Shown here one piece after another: positions 27,290 to 35,687 of a stretch of 64,000 nt of DNA. Origin of the DNA: Mycolicibacterium monacense (GTDB lineage Bacteria > Actinomycetota > Actinomycetes > Mycobacteriales > Mycobacteriaceae). Every line of letters begins with the position of its first letter. Positions within the stretch are counted from its first letter, which is position 1. The position numbers and the translations under genes are program-made. The stretch spans positions 434,001-498,000 of the forward strand of contig NZ_AP022617.1 of the NCBI RefSeq assembly GCF_010731575.1, in the 5' to 3' direction. The notes under the pieces were generated by a model. It worked only from the letters and a program-made list of their open reading frames with translations. It was not told the origin of the DNA and did not search any database.

Positions 27290-27931
27290 TCATCGGGAGG
27301 CAGCGCCCGGCTGGTGGGTGACGAAGAAGTCGTCGACGATCCGGATGCAGTCGTCGCGGTCGATGGCGCGGATACCGGTCAGGCGACCGAATAGCAGCGG
27401 TCCCAGGAGTTGCGCCAGTCCCAGCGTGAGGTCGAAGTCGCCGAGTTCGGCGCGGGCCTGCGGGCTCTCGAGCAATTGGTCAAACGGCTGCCGGTACTGC
27501 TCGATCACCTTGGCACGTAGCGAATTACGTGCGACGGCTCCGCTGTGATGAGCATCGCTACTCTGTTCGGGACCCAGCGAGACCCAGGCCAGCAGCGTCA
27601 GATGCAGAGGCGCCTCGTCCAGCAGGGTGGCCTGTCTGCTGAGTAACTCGATCAACCGGTCCCGTAGCGGACCCGTCGCGGGCGGGGGGATCACCTGAGG
27701 CAGGATCCGCTCGAAAGTCGCGGCGAGAAGCTCCGTGGCACCGCCGAAATGGCGATACAAGGTGGTCTTGGCCACCCGGGAAGCGCGCGTGACGGCATCA
27801 ACGGTGACGGCCTCGACGCCACCGGTGGACAGCAGTCGCGCTGAGGCGTCGAGCAGCCGGGCCCGAGACCGCTGTAGCCGCGGATCGACGTCTTCGTAGT
27901 GATCGTCGACCGCGGGTGTGCCAGTGGCGAT
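27290..27931 (-). CDS. TetR-family regulator of the divergent MFS gene (start uncertain)
   Basis: About 213 aa. N-terminal HTH (ARLLSTGGVEAVTVDAVTR, then VAKTTLYRHFGG) and a helical C-terminal domain are clear. No ATG, GTG or TTG exists in frame near the HTH: the placed start is ATC at 27931 after GGGAGAAAG; the nearest canonical one is TTG at 28021, which would overlap the divergent MFS start. A perfect 12-bp palindrome (27971-27982) lies just upstream and is the likely operator. Expected to repress the MFS pump. Boundaries at the 5' end are low confidence. Confidence 0.7.
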   Translation of the reverse strand: MATGTPAVDDHYEDVDPRLQRSRARLLDASARLLSTGGVEAVTVDAVTRASRVAKTTLYRHFGGATELLAATFERILPQVIPPPATGPLRDRLIELLSRQATLLDEAPLHLTLLAWVSLGPEQSSDAHHSGAVARNSLRAKVIEQYRQPFDQLLESPQARAELGDFDLTLGLAQLLGPLLFGRLTGIRAIDRDDCIRIVDDFFVTHQPGAASR

Positions 27932-27970
27932 GACTTTCTCCCGTCTCCGCGTCTGTGCTACTGATAGTAG

Positions 27971-27982
27971 CGTAGCGCTACG
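27971..27982. promoter_or_regulatory. Palindromic operator between tetR and the MFS gene
   Basis: CGTAGCGCTACG is a perfect 12-bp palindrome, flanked by further GTAG/CTAC-like pieces (GATAGTAG before, GAACGTAG after). Its position between a tetR gene and a divergent efflux gene is typical for a TetR operator. Confidence 0.6.
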
Positions 27983-28011
27983 GAACGTAGCTTGATTGGC
28001 GGGAGCGTGGT

Positions 28012-29569
28012 TTGGAGTCAACCCAGCTGTCCTGGACGCAGAAGTGGACCTTGGTGGTGTCATGCCTGACCGTCGCGCTCGTTGTAGGGTCGATGGCCGC
28101 GTTATACACATCACTGGCGGACCTCGCCGCCGAGACCGGCGCCACTCAGACCCAGCTGACGTGGGTCATTGATGGATACACCTTGGCGCTTGCATGCCTG
28201 CTGCTGCCGGCTGGCGCACTCGGTGATCGCCACGGGCGTAAGGCAGTTCTCATCGCCGGGCTGGCCGTGTTCTCCGCAGCTTCGACGATCCCGCTGTTCG
28301 CCTCCGACCCTCTGGCTGATCGCCGCGCGCGCCCTCGCCGGGGCCGGCGCCGCCTTCATGATGCCCTCGACGCTGTCGATCATGACCGCGACTTTCCCAG
28401 TGGCACAACGTGGCCGCGCCGTCGGAGTGTGGGCTGGTGTAGCCGGATCCGGAGCGGTGCTCGGCATGCTGTGTTCCGGACTGTTGCTGCAGTGGTGGTC
28501 GTGGGAGTCGATCTTCATCGGTTTCGCCGCAGCGGGATGCACCTTGTTGGTAGCTGCCTGCACGTTGCCCGAATCTCGCCAGAAGACGCGCCACTCAATG
28601 GATTTGGTCGGATCGGTGTTGGTGGCGGCGGCCATTGCACTGATCGTGACAGCTCTCATCGAGGCCCCGGTACGGGGCTGGACCGACCCTCTGGTCCTGG
28701 CGTTGTTCGGGGGTGGAACGCTCGCCACGTCGGTGTTCGTTCTTGTCGAGTTGCGCATCGCACATCCGCTCCTGCAATTGCGGATGTTTGCCGACCGCAG
28801 CTTCGGCGGCGGCGCGTTGGCAGTGGCACTGCAGTTCATGGTGATGTTCGGCGTCGCTTACTTGATCGTGCAGTACGTGCAGCTGGTCCTCGGTTATGGG
28901 CCCATGAAATCGGCGCTGGCGATGGCGCCTATCGGCGTCCCCCTGGTCGCGGTGTCCGCTCTGGCGCCCTGGTTGGGGCCGCGCATCGGCCTCCGTTTGC
29001 TCACTGTTCCCGGGTTCCTTCTCGTCGCAGCCGGGCTCTACCTGACGAGCCGCATCACCGTCGACGCGGTGTACGTCGACCTCCTGTGGCCCTTGCTACT
29101 CATGGGCTCGGGGCTGGGCCTGTGCATGGCGCCTGCCACGACAGCCATCGTCAACGCGACTTCGGCGGAGGATCAGGGTGTGGCGGCGGCGGTCAACGAC
29201 GCCGCGCGCGAGGTTGGCGCAGCAATCGGCATCGCCATCGCCGGAAGCGTGCTGGCGGCTGGGTATGCGAGCCGCATCCACTCGGTGCTCACCCAGATGC
29301 CTCCGCAGGCCAGAGGTCCGTTCTCTGACTCACTTGCCGCGGCTCTGGAGGTCGTCGAGGGCGGGGGACCTGCTGCTCAACCACTCGCCGCCGCGGCAAA
29401 AGCCGCCTTCACTCACGGTCACAGTCAGGCCGCTCTTGTTCTGGCTGCCGCGACCGTGGTGAGCGCAATCGTGCTGGCGCTGTGGATTCCGGAACGCGAG
29501 CCTGCTCCGTACGGACGTCACGCGAAGCTCGACGATCAACCGGTCCGAGAACCTGCTGTCGTTGCTTGA
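28012..29569 (+). pseudogene. MFS drug transporter (DHA2/14-TMS type), interrupted by a +1 frameshift
   Basis: Two overlapping frames together give one intact DHA2-type transporter of about 518 aa. Residues 1-99 (TTG start at 28012 with GGGAG upstream) carry the first helices and the GDRHGRK loop motif; after codon GAC at 28306-28308 homology continues one base later as LWLIAARALAGAGAAFMMP. Removing one C from the CCC run at 28308-28310 restores the frame. The second frame runs to 29569 and keeps motif C-like VGVWAGVAGSGAVLG. It is either a natural pseudogene, a phase-variable run, or a sequencing error. Confidence 0.82.
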
Positions 29570-29608
29570 CAGGCGGTCCGTCCAACAACGTCACGCGTTG
29601 GACTTCCC

Positions 29609-29671
29609 CGCCGAACGTGAACCTATGTGTCAGCTTCGGCGCAGATCTCGGTCATACCTTCACGTTCGGCG
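29609..29671. terminator. Inverted repeat between convergent MFS and SDR genes
   Basis: CGCCGAACGTGAA (29609-29621) is the exact reverse complement of TTCACGTTCGGCG (29659-29671), with a 37-nt loop. It fills the gap between the MFS gene end and the SDR stop (29675), so it is a probable bidirectional terminator. Confidence 0.6.
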
Positions 29672-29674
29672 CTG

Positions 29675-30586
29675 CTAGTCAGCGGGTAGCGGCCCGGCCA
29701 GTCCCCGCGGTGCGGTGCCGTAGAGCCAGCTGACGGCCTGACCGATCTCCGAAAATGCAAGGGATGTACCGTCTTTGGCGTGGTAGGCGCCGGGTGCCTC
29801 GGTGAAGCCGTTGATCCGGGTGAGCTTGTCGCCATTGATACGCAGGATCTGTCCGGTCAGCCACGACGACTGCGCGGACTGCAACCAGGCCACGACCGGG
29901 GAGCTGCGAGCGGGATCCAGGGCGGGGTCGTCAGCGCGGCCGCCGAACACCTCCTGGGTCATCCGTGACATGGCCAGCGGCGAGATCGCGTTCACCGCAA
30001 CGCCGTAGCGCTGTGCTTCCATCGCGGTGACGATGGTCAGGTTCGCGATGGCGGCCTTCGCCGCGCCGTAGGCGCTCTGCCCGACGTTGCCCCACAAGCC
30101 CGCACCGGACACCGTGTTGACGATGTGCGCGTCAATCGGATTGCCCGCCTTGGACTGCGCCCGCCAGTACTCACAGGCATGCCGGGTGACCGCGAACGTG
30201 CCCTTGAGATGCACAGCGATGACGCTGTCCCAGTCGGCCTCGCTGGACGCGGCGACCATGGAGTCGCGCAGGATGCCGGCATTGTTGACCACACCAGTCA
30301 AGGAGCCGAACGTGTCGACGGCGGTGGAGACCATGTCCGCCACGTCGTCCCACGAGGACACCGAACCGGTATGCGCGATGGCCTTGCCGCCCGCCGATTC
30401 GATCTCGGCGACGACGTCGGCCGCGGGACCTGCTCCGTCACCGCTGGAGCCGTCCCGGCCAACCCCGGGGTCGTTCACGATGACGGCCGCGCCCTGGCGG
30501 GCCAACTCGAGGCAGTGGCCGCGGCCGATGCCGCGTCCGCCTCCGGTGACCAGCACCACCTTGCCGGTCAGAGGGCCTTCAGGCAT
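29675..30586 (-). CDS. SDR oxidoreductase, 3-hydroxyacyl-CoA dehydrogenase (MFE-2-like) type
   Basis: 303 aa. VTGGGRGIGRGHCLELARQG with NDPGVGRDGSSGD is typical of the SDR domain of multifunctional enzyme type 2 and of mycobacterial relatives in the sterol regulon. NNAG, the Ser (NTVSGAG) and YGAAK are intact. AAGGAG precedes the ATG. It is the last gene of the operon amidohydrolase - small protein - FadE - CoA-transferase - SDR, and should oxidise a 3-hydroxyacyl-CoA. Confidence 0.9.
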   Translation of the reverse strand: MPEGPLTGKVVLVTGGGRGIGRGHCLELARQGAAVIVNDPGVGRDGSSGDGAGPAADVVAEIESAGGKAIAHTGSVSSWDDVADMVSTAVDTFGSLTGVVNNAGILRDSMVAASSEADWDSVIAVHLKGTFAVTRHACEYWRAQSKAGNPIDAHIVNTVSGAGLWGNVGQSAYGAAKAAIANLTIVTAMEAQRYGVAVNAISPLAMSRMTQEVFGGRADDPALDPARSSPVVAWLQSAQSSWLTGQILRINGDKLTRINGFTEAPGAYHAKDGTSLAFSEIGQAVSWLYGTAPRGLAGPLPAD

Positions 30587-30601
30587 CGCTCGTCAACTCC
30601 T

Positions 30602-31795
30602 TCATTTCGAGAACAATTCGGTGATCAGGTGCCGTCGCTGCGACCAGTCGGCGCCCCGCAGGTCGGCGTGACCGGATTCGGTGACGATCACGTCGACATC
30701 GTGGGCGGGGGTCGACGCCGGACGGCTCAGTTGCTCCACCAGGGGTGAGCGGCCGTTCGTCGAGGACGGCACGGCGATGATGGACAAACCGCCCCGGCTC
30801 ATTGCGCCCGCGGCGCAGTAGTCCGGGTGTCCTCCGATTCCGCCGACGACTTTCTCGCCGACACCTTCGACGTTGATCTGGCCGTACGGGTCGAGTTCGA
30901 TGGCGGTGTTGACGGCGATGAACGGTGCGCCATGGGCAAGTCGGACGAAGTCATGGGTGTACTCGATGCCGCGCAGGATGGGCTTGCCGTTTGCCCAGTC
31001 GTACAGGACGTCGCTGCCCATCAGATACGTCGCGGACGGCATCGCGGCCAACAGTCCGCGCCGTTCGAGGTCGACGACGGCGTCGGTGAGCAGCCCCGTG
31101 TCGATCTGCAGCGGCACCGCTGCGCGGTTCAACAGCGCCGTACCCAATTGGCCTGGCCCGTACTGCAGCCGGGCTCCCTCCGGGACGAACCGCAGCACGG
31201 AGTCGGCGAGAGCGTCGTGCACCGCTTCGGGCGCCTTGGGCGGCAATCGCACCGGACCGTCGGCGCTGCGCCCCACCACCGTCACTTGAGCGGGGTCGAG
31301 CGCAGGCAGGGCGCTGGCCATCGGCGCTGCGCCGTCGACGATCCCGAGCACCGGCACTCCGGCCTTGACGAGTTCATGCTGCCAGGACACTTCGGTGGCG
31401 AAATGCAGTTCGCCACCCCGTTCGACGACCCGCGTGATCAGCAGGCCGGGCCGCAGGGCCCCGGCGAGCAGAGCGCCGACGGCCGAGAGTCGGGTGGGTA
31501 CGAAACGTGCTGTCGGGGTTCGGAGTAGGTCACGGACGCCCCACCCGGGCATCAAGGCGGCCACCTCGCCGAATGCGTCGGCCTCGAGGCCGGCGACCGC
31601 GGCGGGCAGCCAGCCGAGTACGAGTCGCACCGAACCCACCGCGCGCGCTACACCGCTGAGTGCAGCGCCCACCGATGAGCCGTCATCAAGACAGGACAGT
31701 GCGCCGACGCCGTCGCCGAGGGCCACGGTCGTTCCCGGACGTACCGCCTGCCGCAGCGCACTCGACAGGGTGGCTGCGGTCAAAGGAGCTGTCAC
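30602..31795 (-). CDS. Acetyl-CoA hydrolase/transferase (4-hydroxybutyrate CoA-transferase-like)
   Basis: 397 aa, class I CoA-transferase fold of the AcetylCoA_hydro type. The catalytic Glu is expected in NTAIELDPYGQINVEGVG, and the downstream GGIGGHPDYCAAGAMS segment matches the family's CoA-binding region. The start is GTG 31795, 28 bp after the FadE stop; the RBS is weak. Likely transfers CoA between a pathway acid and acetate/other acyl-CoA, or hydrolyses a thioester. Confidence 0.85.
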   Translation of the reverse strand: MTAPLTAATLSSALRQAVRPGTTVALGDGVGALSCLDDGSSVGAALSGVARAVGSVRLVLGWLPAAVAGLEADAFGEVAALMPGWGVRDLLRTPTARFVPTRLSAVGALLAGALRPGLLITRVVERGGELHFATEVSWQHELVKAGVPVLGIVDGAAPMASALPALDPAQVTVVGRSADGPVRLPPKAPEAVHDALADSVLRFVPEGARLQYGPGQLGTALLNRAAVPLQIDTGLLTDAVVDLERRGLLAAMPSATYLMGSDVLYDWANGKPILRGIEYTHDFVRLAHGAPFIAVNTAIELDPYGQINVEGVGEKVVGGIGGHPDYCAAGAMSRGGLSIIAVPSSTNGRSPLVEQLSRPASTPAHDVDVIVTESGHADLRGADWSQRRHLITELFSK

Positions 31796-31823
31796 CGTGG
31801 TGGTCTGCGCTTCGCGCAAGCGC

Positions 31824-32972
31824 TCATCGCGGTTCTTTGGGAAGTCCGAGCACCCGTTCGCCGAGGATGTTGCGCTGGATCTCACTGGTGCCGCCGAGGA
31901 TGGTCTGCGCCCGCCCGACCAGCATGTGGTGCACTATTTCGTTGTCAGCCGGGTCGACGCAGGCGTCGGTGCCGAGGACCTCGGTGGCCACGTCGCCAAG
32001 GTCCTGATCGGTCTCCGACGTCATCAGCTTGAGCACCGAGAACGCCGGTGAGGTGAGGTCGCCCGAGTCGATGGCGCGTTGCCAGGTGAACCGCAGCAGC
32101 CACATCCGCGCCCACAACTTCGTCATGGACCGCGACAGCACGCCGTCCAGCAGGTCGTGGTCTCGCGCGGCCTTGACCATCCGCTCATGCAGCTGGAACA
32201 TCGCCACGGCTTGGGTGCCCAGTGTCAGGCGTTCGCGGCCCAACGTCACCATCGCCACGGCCCAGCCTTGTCCGACCTCACCTATCAGTGCATCGTCGCT
32301 GAGTTCGGCACCGTCGAGGAAAACCTCGTTGAACTTGCTCTCGCCATCCATCTGGACCAACGGCCGCACCGTGACTCCAGGGGCATCCATCGGGACAACG
32401 AACATCGACAGGTCGCGGTGCTTGTCCGGGCCGGTGCGGGCCAGTAGCAGACCGTAGTCGGCCGAAGCCGCCGCCGAACTCCAGACCTTCTGGCCGTCGA
32501 TCCGCCACCCGTCGGCGGTGCGCTCGGCCCGGGTGCGCACGCCCGCCAGGTCCGAGCCCGCGCCCGGTTCGGAGAACAGCTGCGTCCAGACTGCGTCGCC
32601 GAGCCGAATCGGCTTCAGGTAGCGCTCTTTCTGATCTGGGCTGCCGAACTTGATCATCACCGGGCCGACCAGATCCGCGCCCGTGATGTTCAGCTGACGG
32701 GGCACCCCCGCTCGGGCACACTCCTCGGCGAAGACGGCCTGGTAGGCCACGCTGGCATCGGCGCCGCCGTACTCCTGCGGCCAGTGCAGGCAGGTGTAGC
32801 CGTGATCGGCGAGGTAGCGGTGCCACTGTCGCCCCGGCTCGACATCGGCGGCCGTGGGCGTGGGCCCGTAGTTGCGCAGGCCTGCCGGCTTCGGCGCGCC
32901 GTCGAGGAACGCGCGGATCTCCGCCCGTAGTGCGTCGATATCTTCGACGACGTCAGAGGAAGCCGGCACCAT
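31824..32972 (-). CDS. Acyl-CoA dehydrogenase, full type
   Basis: 382 aa. Motifs QLFSEPGAGSDLAG, KVWSSAAASADYGLLLARTG and C-terminal ILGGTSEIQRNILGERVLGLP identify the full-type subunit of FadE pairs; its probable small-type partner is encoded at 34527-35687 in the next operon. Start is ambiguous among GTG 32975, ATG 32972 and GTG 32969 because AAGGAG lies immediately upstream. The stop codon lies within a 21-bp sequence identical to that at 13029-13049. Confidence 0.9.
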   Translation of the reverse strand: MVPASSDVVEDIDALRAEIRAFLDGAPKPAGLRNYGPTPTAADVEPGRQWHRYLADHGYTCLHWPQEYGGADASVAYQAVFAEECARAGVPRQLNITGADLVGPVMIKFGSPDQKERYLKPIRLGDAVWTQLFSEPGAGSDLAGVRTRAERTADGWRIDGQKVWSSAAASADYGLLLARTGPDKHRDLSMFVVPMDAPGVTVRPLVQMDGESKFNEVFLDGAELSDDALIGEVGQGWAVAMVTLGRERLTLGTQAVAMFQLHERMVKAARDHDLLDGVLSRSMTKLWARMWLLRFTWQRAIDSGDLTSPAFSVLKLMTSETDQDLGDVATEVLGTDACVDPADNEIVHHMLVGRAQTILGGTSEIQRNILGERVLGLPKEPR

Positions 32973-32996
32973 CACTCCTTGGCAGACGGGTCGGAG

Positions 32997-33254
32997 TCAC
33001 TTCCCGTCGAGATAGTCGTTGTATTCATCGCGGACCGACTCCATCGCATTGAGCCGGCGGGCCAGCATGGTGATCTCAGCGTCGAACTCCGCCGGGTCGC
33101 CCGTGCGCGCCTTCACCTCATCGAGCCGGGCCTGGGTCCGACCGATCTCCTCGACGAGGCGCTCGCGCGCCTCGTCTTTGGTGAGGAGATCCTGGTCGGT
33201 CCAGTCCGACTGTGGAAGCTGCTCGATGCGGTCCACGCCGTCGCCCTCGGTCAC
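32997..33254 (-). CDS. Small acidic helical/coiled-coil protein
   Basis: 85 aa, starting with GTG that overlaps the stop of the amidohydrolase gene (GTGA) and ending 24 bp before the next fadE. Sequence is highly charged with heptad-like spacing (DEARERLVEEIGRTQARLDE, EITMLARRLNAMESVRDEY), so two helices or a short coiled coil are likely. Codon use matches its neighbours and the tight packing supports a real gene. No function can be named; a structural or adaptor role for the amidohydrolase or FadE is only a guess. Confidence 0.75.
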   Translation of the reverse strand: MTEGDGVDRIEQLPQSDWTDQDLLTKDEARERLVEEIGRTQARLDEVKARTGDPAEFDAEITMLARRLNAMESVRDEYNDYLDGK

Positions 33255-34402
33255 GCCGCCCGCGGGAAGTTGTACAGCTCGCGGGCATTCAACTCGACGA
33301 TGCGATGCACCTCGTCGTCGGGCACCTTTTCCAGCGCTTGAGCGGCGCGCTCCCGGCTCTGCGGCCAGTAGGAGTCGGAGTGCGGGTAGTCGCACTCCCA
33401 GGTGATCTTGTCGATGCCGATCATGTGCCGCATCTCCACCCCGAAGTCGTCCTCGATGAAGCAGCCGTGCATGTGCTTCTTGAACAGGTAGCTCGGCGGG
33501 TGGTCCTGGTTGATGTTGTTGTAGAACCGGTGCTTGCGCCAGACGCTGTCGCAGCGCTCCAGGATGTAGGGAATCCAGCCGATGCCACCCTCGGACAACC
33601 CGATCTTCAGCTTCGGGTGCCGATAGAGGGTGTGCGAGAACAGCCAGTCCGTCATCGCGGTCATCGACATGGTGCCCATCAGCGTGACGAACACTGCGAA
33701 CGGTGCGTCCGGGGCGATCGGCGGCGGGAAGCCGCCGGAACCGAAGTGCTGCGCGAGCACCATGTCGGTCTCCTCGAGCGCCGACAGCAGCGGGTCCCAG
33801 TGGTCCGAGTGCACCGACGGCAGACCGAGGCGATCGGGCAGGTCCGGGAAGGTCACCGCCCTGGCGCCCTTGCCCGCCGTGCGGTGGATCTCCTTGACGC
33901 TTGCCTCGACGTCCCAGAACGGCAGCATGACTACCGGGATGAAGCGGTCGGGTGCCGTGGCGCACCACTCGTCGAGCACGAAGTCGTTCCACGCGGCCGA
34001 GCACAGCCTGGCGAGTTCCTTGTCCTCACCCTCGGCGAAGACGGCGCCGGCGAACCGGGGGAACGACGGGAAGCAGGTCATCGCCTGCACGCCGTCGATG
34101 TCCATGTCGGCCACCCGCGCCTTGGGGTCGTAGCAGCCGGGGATCATGTCGTCATAGCGCACCGGCTCGATGCCGTAGTCCTCGGGCTTCTTGCCGGCGA
34201 CCGCGTTCAGGCCGATGTAAGGGTAGATCCGGCCCTCGTACTCCCACACTTGGCACATCTGGCCGGTGTCAGGCCGCTCCCACTCGATGATCTTCGGGCC
34301 GGCCTCCAGGAACTTGGTGGGGAGCCGATCGCTCCACACTTTCGGGTGTTCGATCAGGTGGTCGTCGACGGAAATCATTTCCATCCAGGGCTGTAGCGGC
34401 AC
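33251..34402 (-). CDS. ACMSD/amidohydrolase-2 family metal-dependent hydrolase or decarboxylase
   Basis: 383 aa TIM-barrel protein. Metal ligands: VDDHLIE near the N-terminus (Asp-x-His type), His in AQHFGSGG, and Asp in WECDYPHSDS near residue 345. The family includes decarboxylases and hydratases of cyclic acids as well as hydrolases. First gene of a five-gene operon with an AT-rich promoter upstream (34437-34456). A second family member is encoded at 47137-48366. Confidence 0.88.
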   Translation of the reverse strand: MPLQPWMEMISVDDHLIEHPKVWSDRLPTKFLEAGPKIIEWERPDTGQMCQVWEYEGRIYPYIGLNAVAGKKPEDYGIEPVRYDDMIPGCYDPKARVADMDIDGVQAMTCFPSFPRFAGAVFAEGEDKELARLCSAAWNDFVLDEWCATAPDRFIPVVMLPFWDVEASVKEIHRTAGKGARAVTFPDLPDRLGLPSVHSDHWDPLLSALEETDMVLAQHFGSGGFPPPIAPDAPFAVFVTLMGTMSMTAMTDWLFSHTLYRHPKLKIGLSEGGIGWIPYILERCDSVWRKHRFYNNINQDHPPSYLFKKHMHGCFIEDDFGVEMRHMIGIDKITWECDYPHSDSYWPQSRERAAQALEKVPDDEVHRIVELNARELYNFPRAA

Positions 34403-34436
34403 TGCTGCCTCCTCGTAAGGACGGTTGTAGTGGTGT

Positions 34437-34456
34437 CTAAACAGAAAAACATTTAG
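34437..34456. promoter_or_regulatory. AT-rich promoter with imperfect inverted repeat
   Basis: CTAAA (34437-34441) and TTTAG (34452-34456) flank a central A-rich spacer, in the 124-bp gap between the fadE stop (34527) and the amidohydrolase start. Probably the promoter/operator of the amidohydrolase operon. CTAAACAG is shared with the promoter near 23444. Confidence 0.4.
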
Positions 34457-34526
34457 TTATTTCTTGTGAGTCTAGTCACCCGCGTGTCAGGCAGGCAAGT
34501 GGACTCAGGTAACTACGTAGGCCGCT

Positions 34527-35687
34527 TCACAGCAGCTTGGCCTGGGCGGCCAGTCGGTCCCAGTGTTGGGCGGGCGCACCGAACATCACCTCGTCGGTAC
34601 GCGCCCGGCGCAGGTAAAGGTGCGCAGAGTCTTCCCAGGTGAAGCCGATGCCGCCGTGAATCTGTACGTTCGCGTGCGCCGCGCTCCGCAACGACTCCGA
34701 GCACACCGCCTTGGCCATGCTGGCGCGCCAGGCCGCCTCGCCTGCGAGTCCCGCGTCGCCGTCGAGGGCCTGCAGCGCCGCCTGTGATGCCGACCGCGCC
34801 CACTCGAGGTCGACCAGCATGTCCGCACACTTGTGCTTGACGGCCTGGAAGCTGCCGATCGGGCGGTCGAACTGCTCCCGCGTACGGGCGTAATCCGTCG
34901 CGATCTCCAGCACCCGCTCGCACGCGCCGACCTGTTCTGCGGACAACACCGCCAACGCCAGGTTGACGTTTCGGTCGATCACGTCCTCGACGGGGCCGTC
35001 CCCGGAGAGGCGAACCGCCTGCGCGCCGCTGAAGGTGAGGGTGGCCATCGGCCGGGTTCCGTCGAGCACCCGTTCGGGGTCGGTGACGACGCCGTCGGCT
35101 GCGGAATCGATGAGGAACACCGCCAGTTCACCGTCCCCGACGTTGGCAACGGCGACCAGATCGTCGGCAGCGGTGGCGCCCAGGACATGGCGGACGGCGC
35201 CGTCGACGCGCCACCCGTCGCGGGTGCATGCGGCGGTGAGCGTCACCGCGTCGGGGCGCCACGGCCCACCGTCGCCGGTGAGTGCCGCCGCGGCGGTACG
35301 GCGGCCTTCGACGAGCCCCGTGATCCGCTTCTCCGCGCCGGGGTCACTCTCGGTGAACGCGACGAGCAGGCCGGTGGCCAGCACGGTGGAACTGAGGAAG
35401 GGCACCGGCGCCAGGGCGCGGCCGAGTTCGTGGGCGACCACGCCCAGTGCCGAGGCGCCGTATCCCGCGCCACCGAGGTCCTCGGGTAGCGCGATGGCTG
35501 CGACCCCGACCTGGTTGCACAGCACGTTCCACAGCGCGGTGTCGAAGCCGGACCCGGCGTCGCCGCCACCGTCGTGACCCTCGCCGTAGGCCACCTCGCG
35601 TACCCGATCCTCTGGCGCGGTTCGTTCGCAGGCGGAACGCACGGAGTGTGCGAGCTCCTGACGTTCGTCTTCTGCCAACGCCGTCAT
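34527..35687 (-). CDS. Acyl-CoA dehydrogenase, small-subunit type
   Basis: 386 aa ACAD fold. The helical domain is recognisable (FDRPIGSFQAVKHKCADMLVD, ANVQIHGGIGFTWEDSAHL) while the catalytic loop is replaced by TDEVMFGAPAQHWDRL, the small-subunit pattern. Start ATG 35687 overlaps the stop of the upstream FadD (ATGA) with AGGAGG in front. Last gene of a five-gene operon. Its full-type partner is likely the FadE at 31824-32972, which is unusual because the two genes lie in separate operons. Confidence 0.85.
   Translation of the reverse strand: MTALAEDERQELAHSVRSACERTAPEDRVREVAYGEGHDGGGDAGSGFDTALWNVLCNQVGVAAIALPEDLGGAGYGASALGVVAHELGRALAPVPFLSSTVLATGLLVAFTESDPGAEKRITGLVEGRRTAAAALTGDGGPWRPDAVTLTAACTRDGWRVDGAVRHVLGATAADDLVAVANVGDGELAVFLIDSAADGVVTDPERVLDGTRPMATLTFSGAQAVRLSGDGPVEDVIDRNVNLALAVLSAEQVGACERVLEIATDYARTREQFDRPIGSFQAVKHKCADMLVDLEWARSASQAALQALDGDAGLAGEAAWRASMAKAVCSESLRSAAHANVQIHGGIGFTWEDSAHLYLRRARTDEVMFGAPAQHWDRLAAQAKLL

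Noticed and set aside
27209..27322. Short plus-strand frame starting MTGKCYVVGDSAG
   Set aside because: Resembles the tail of a flavoprotein, but only about 37 codons, no RBS, and it overlaps the tetR end. Not enough to call a remnant.
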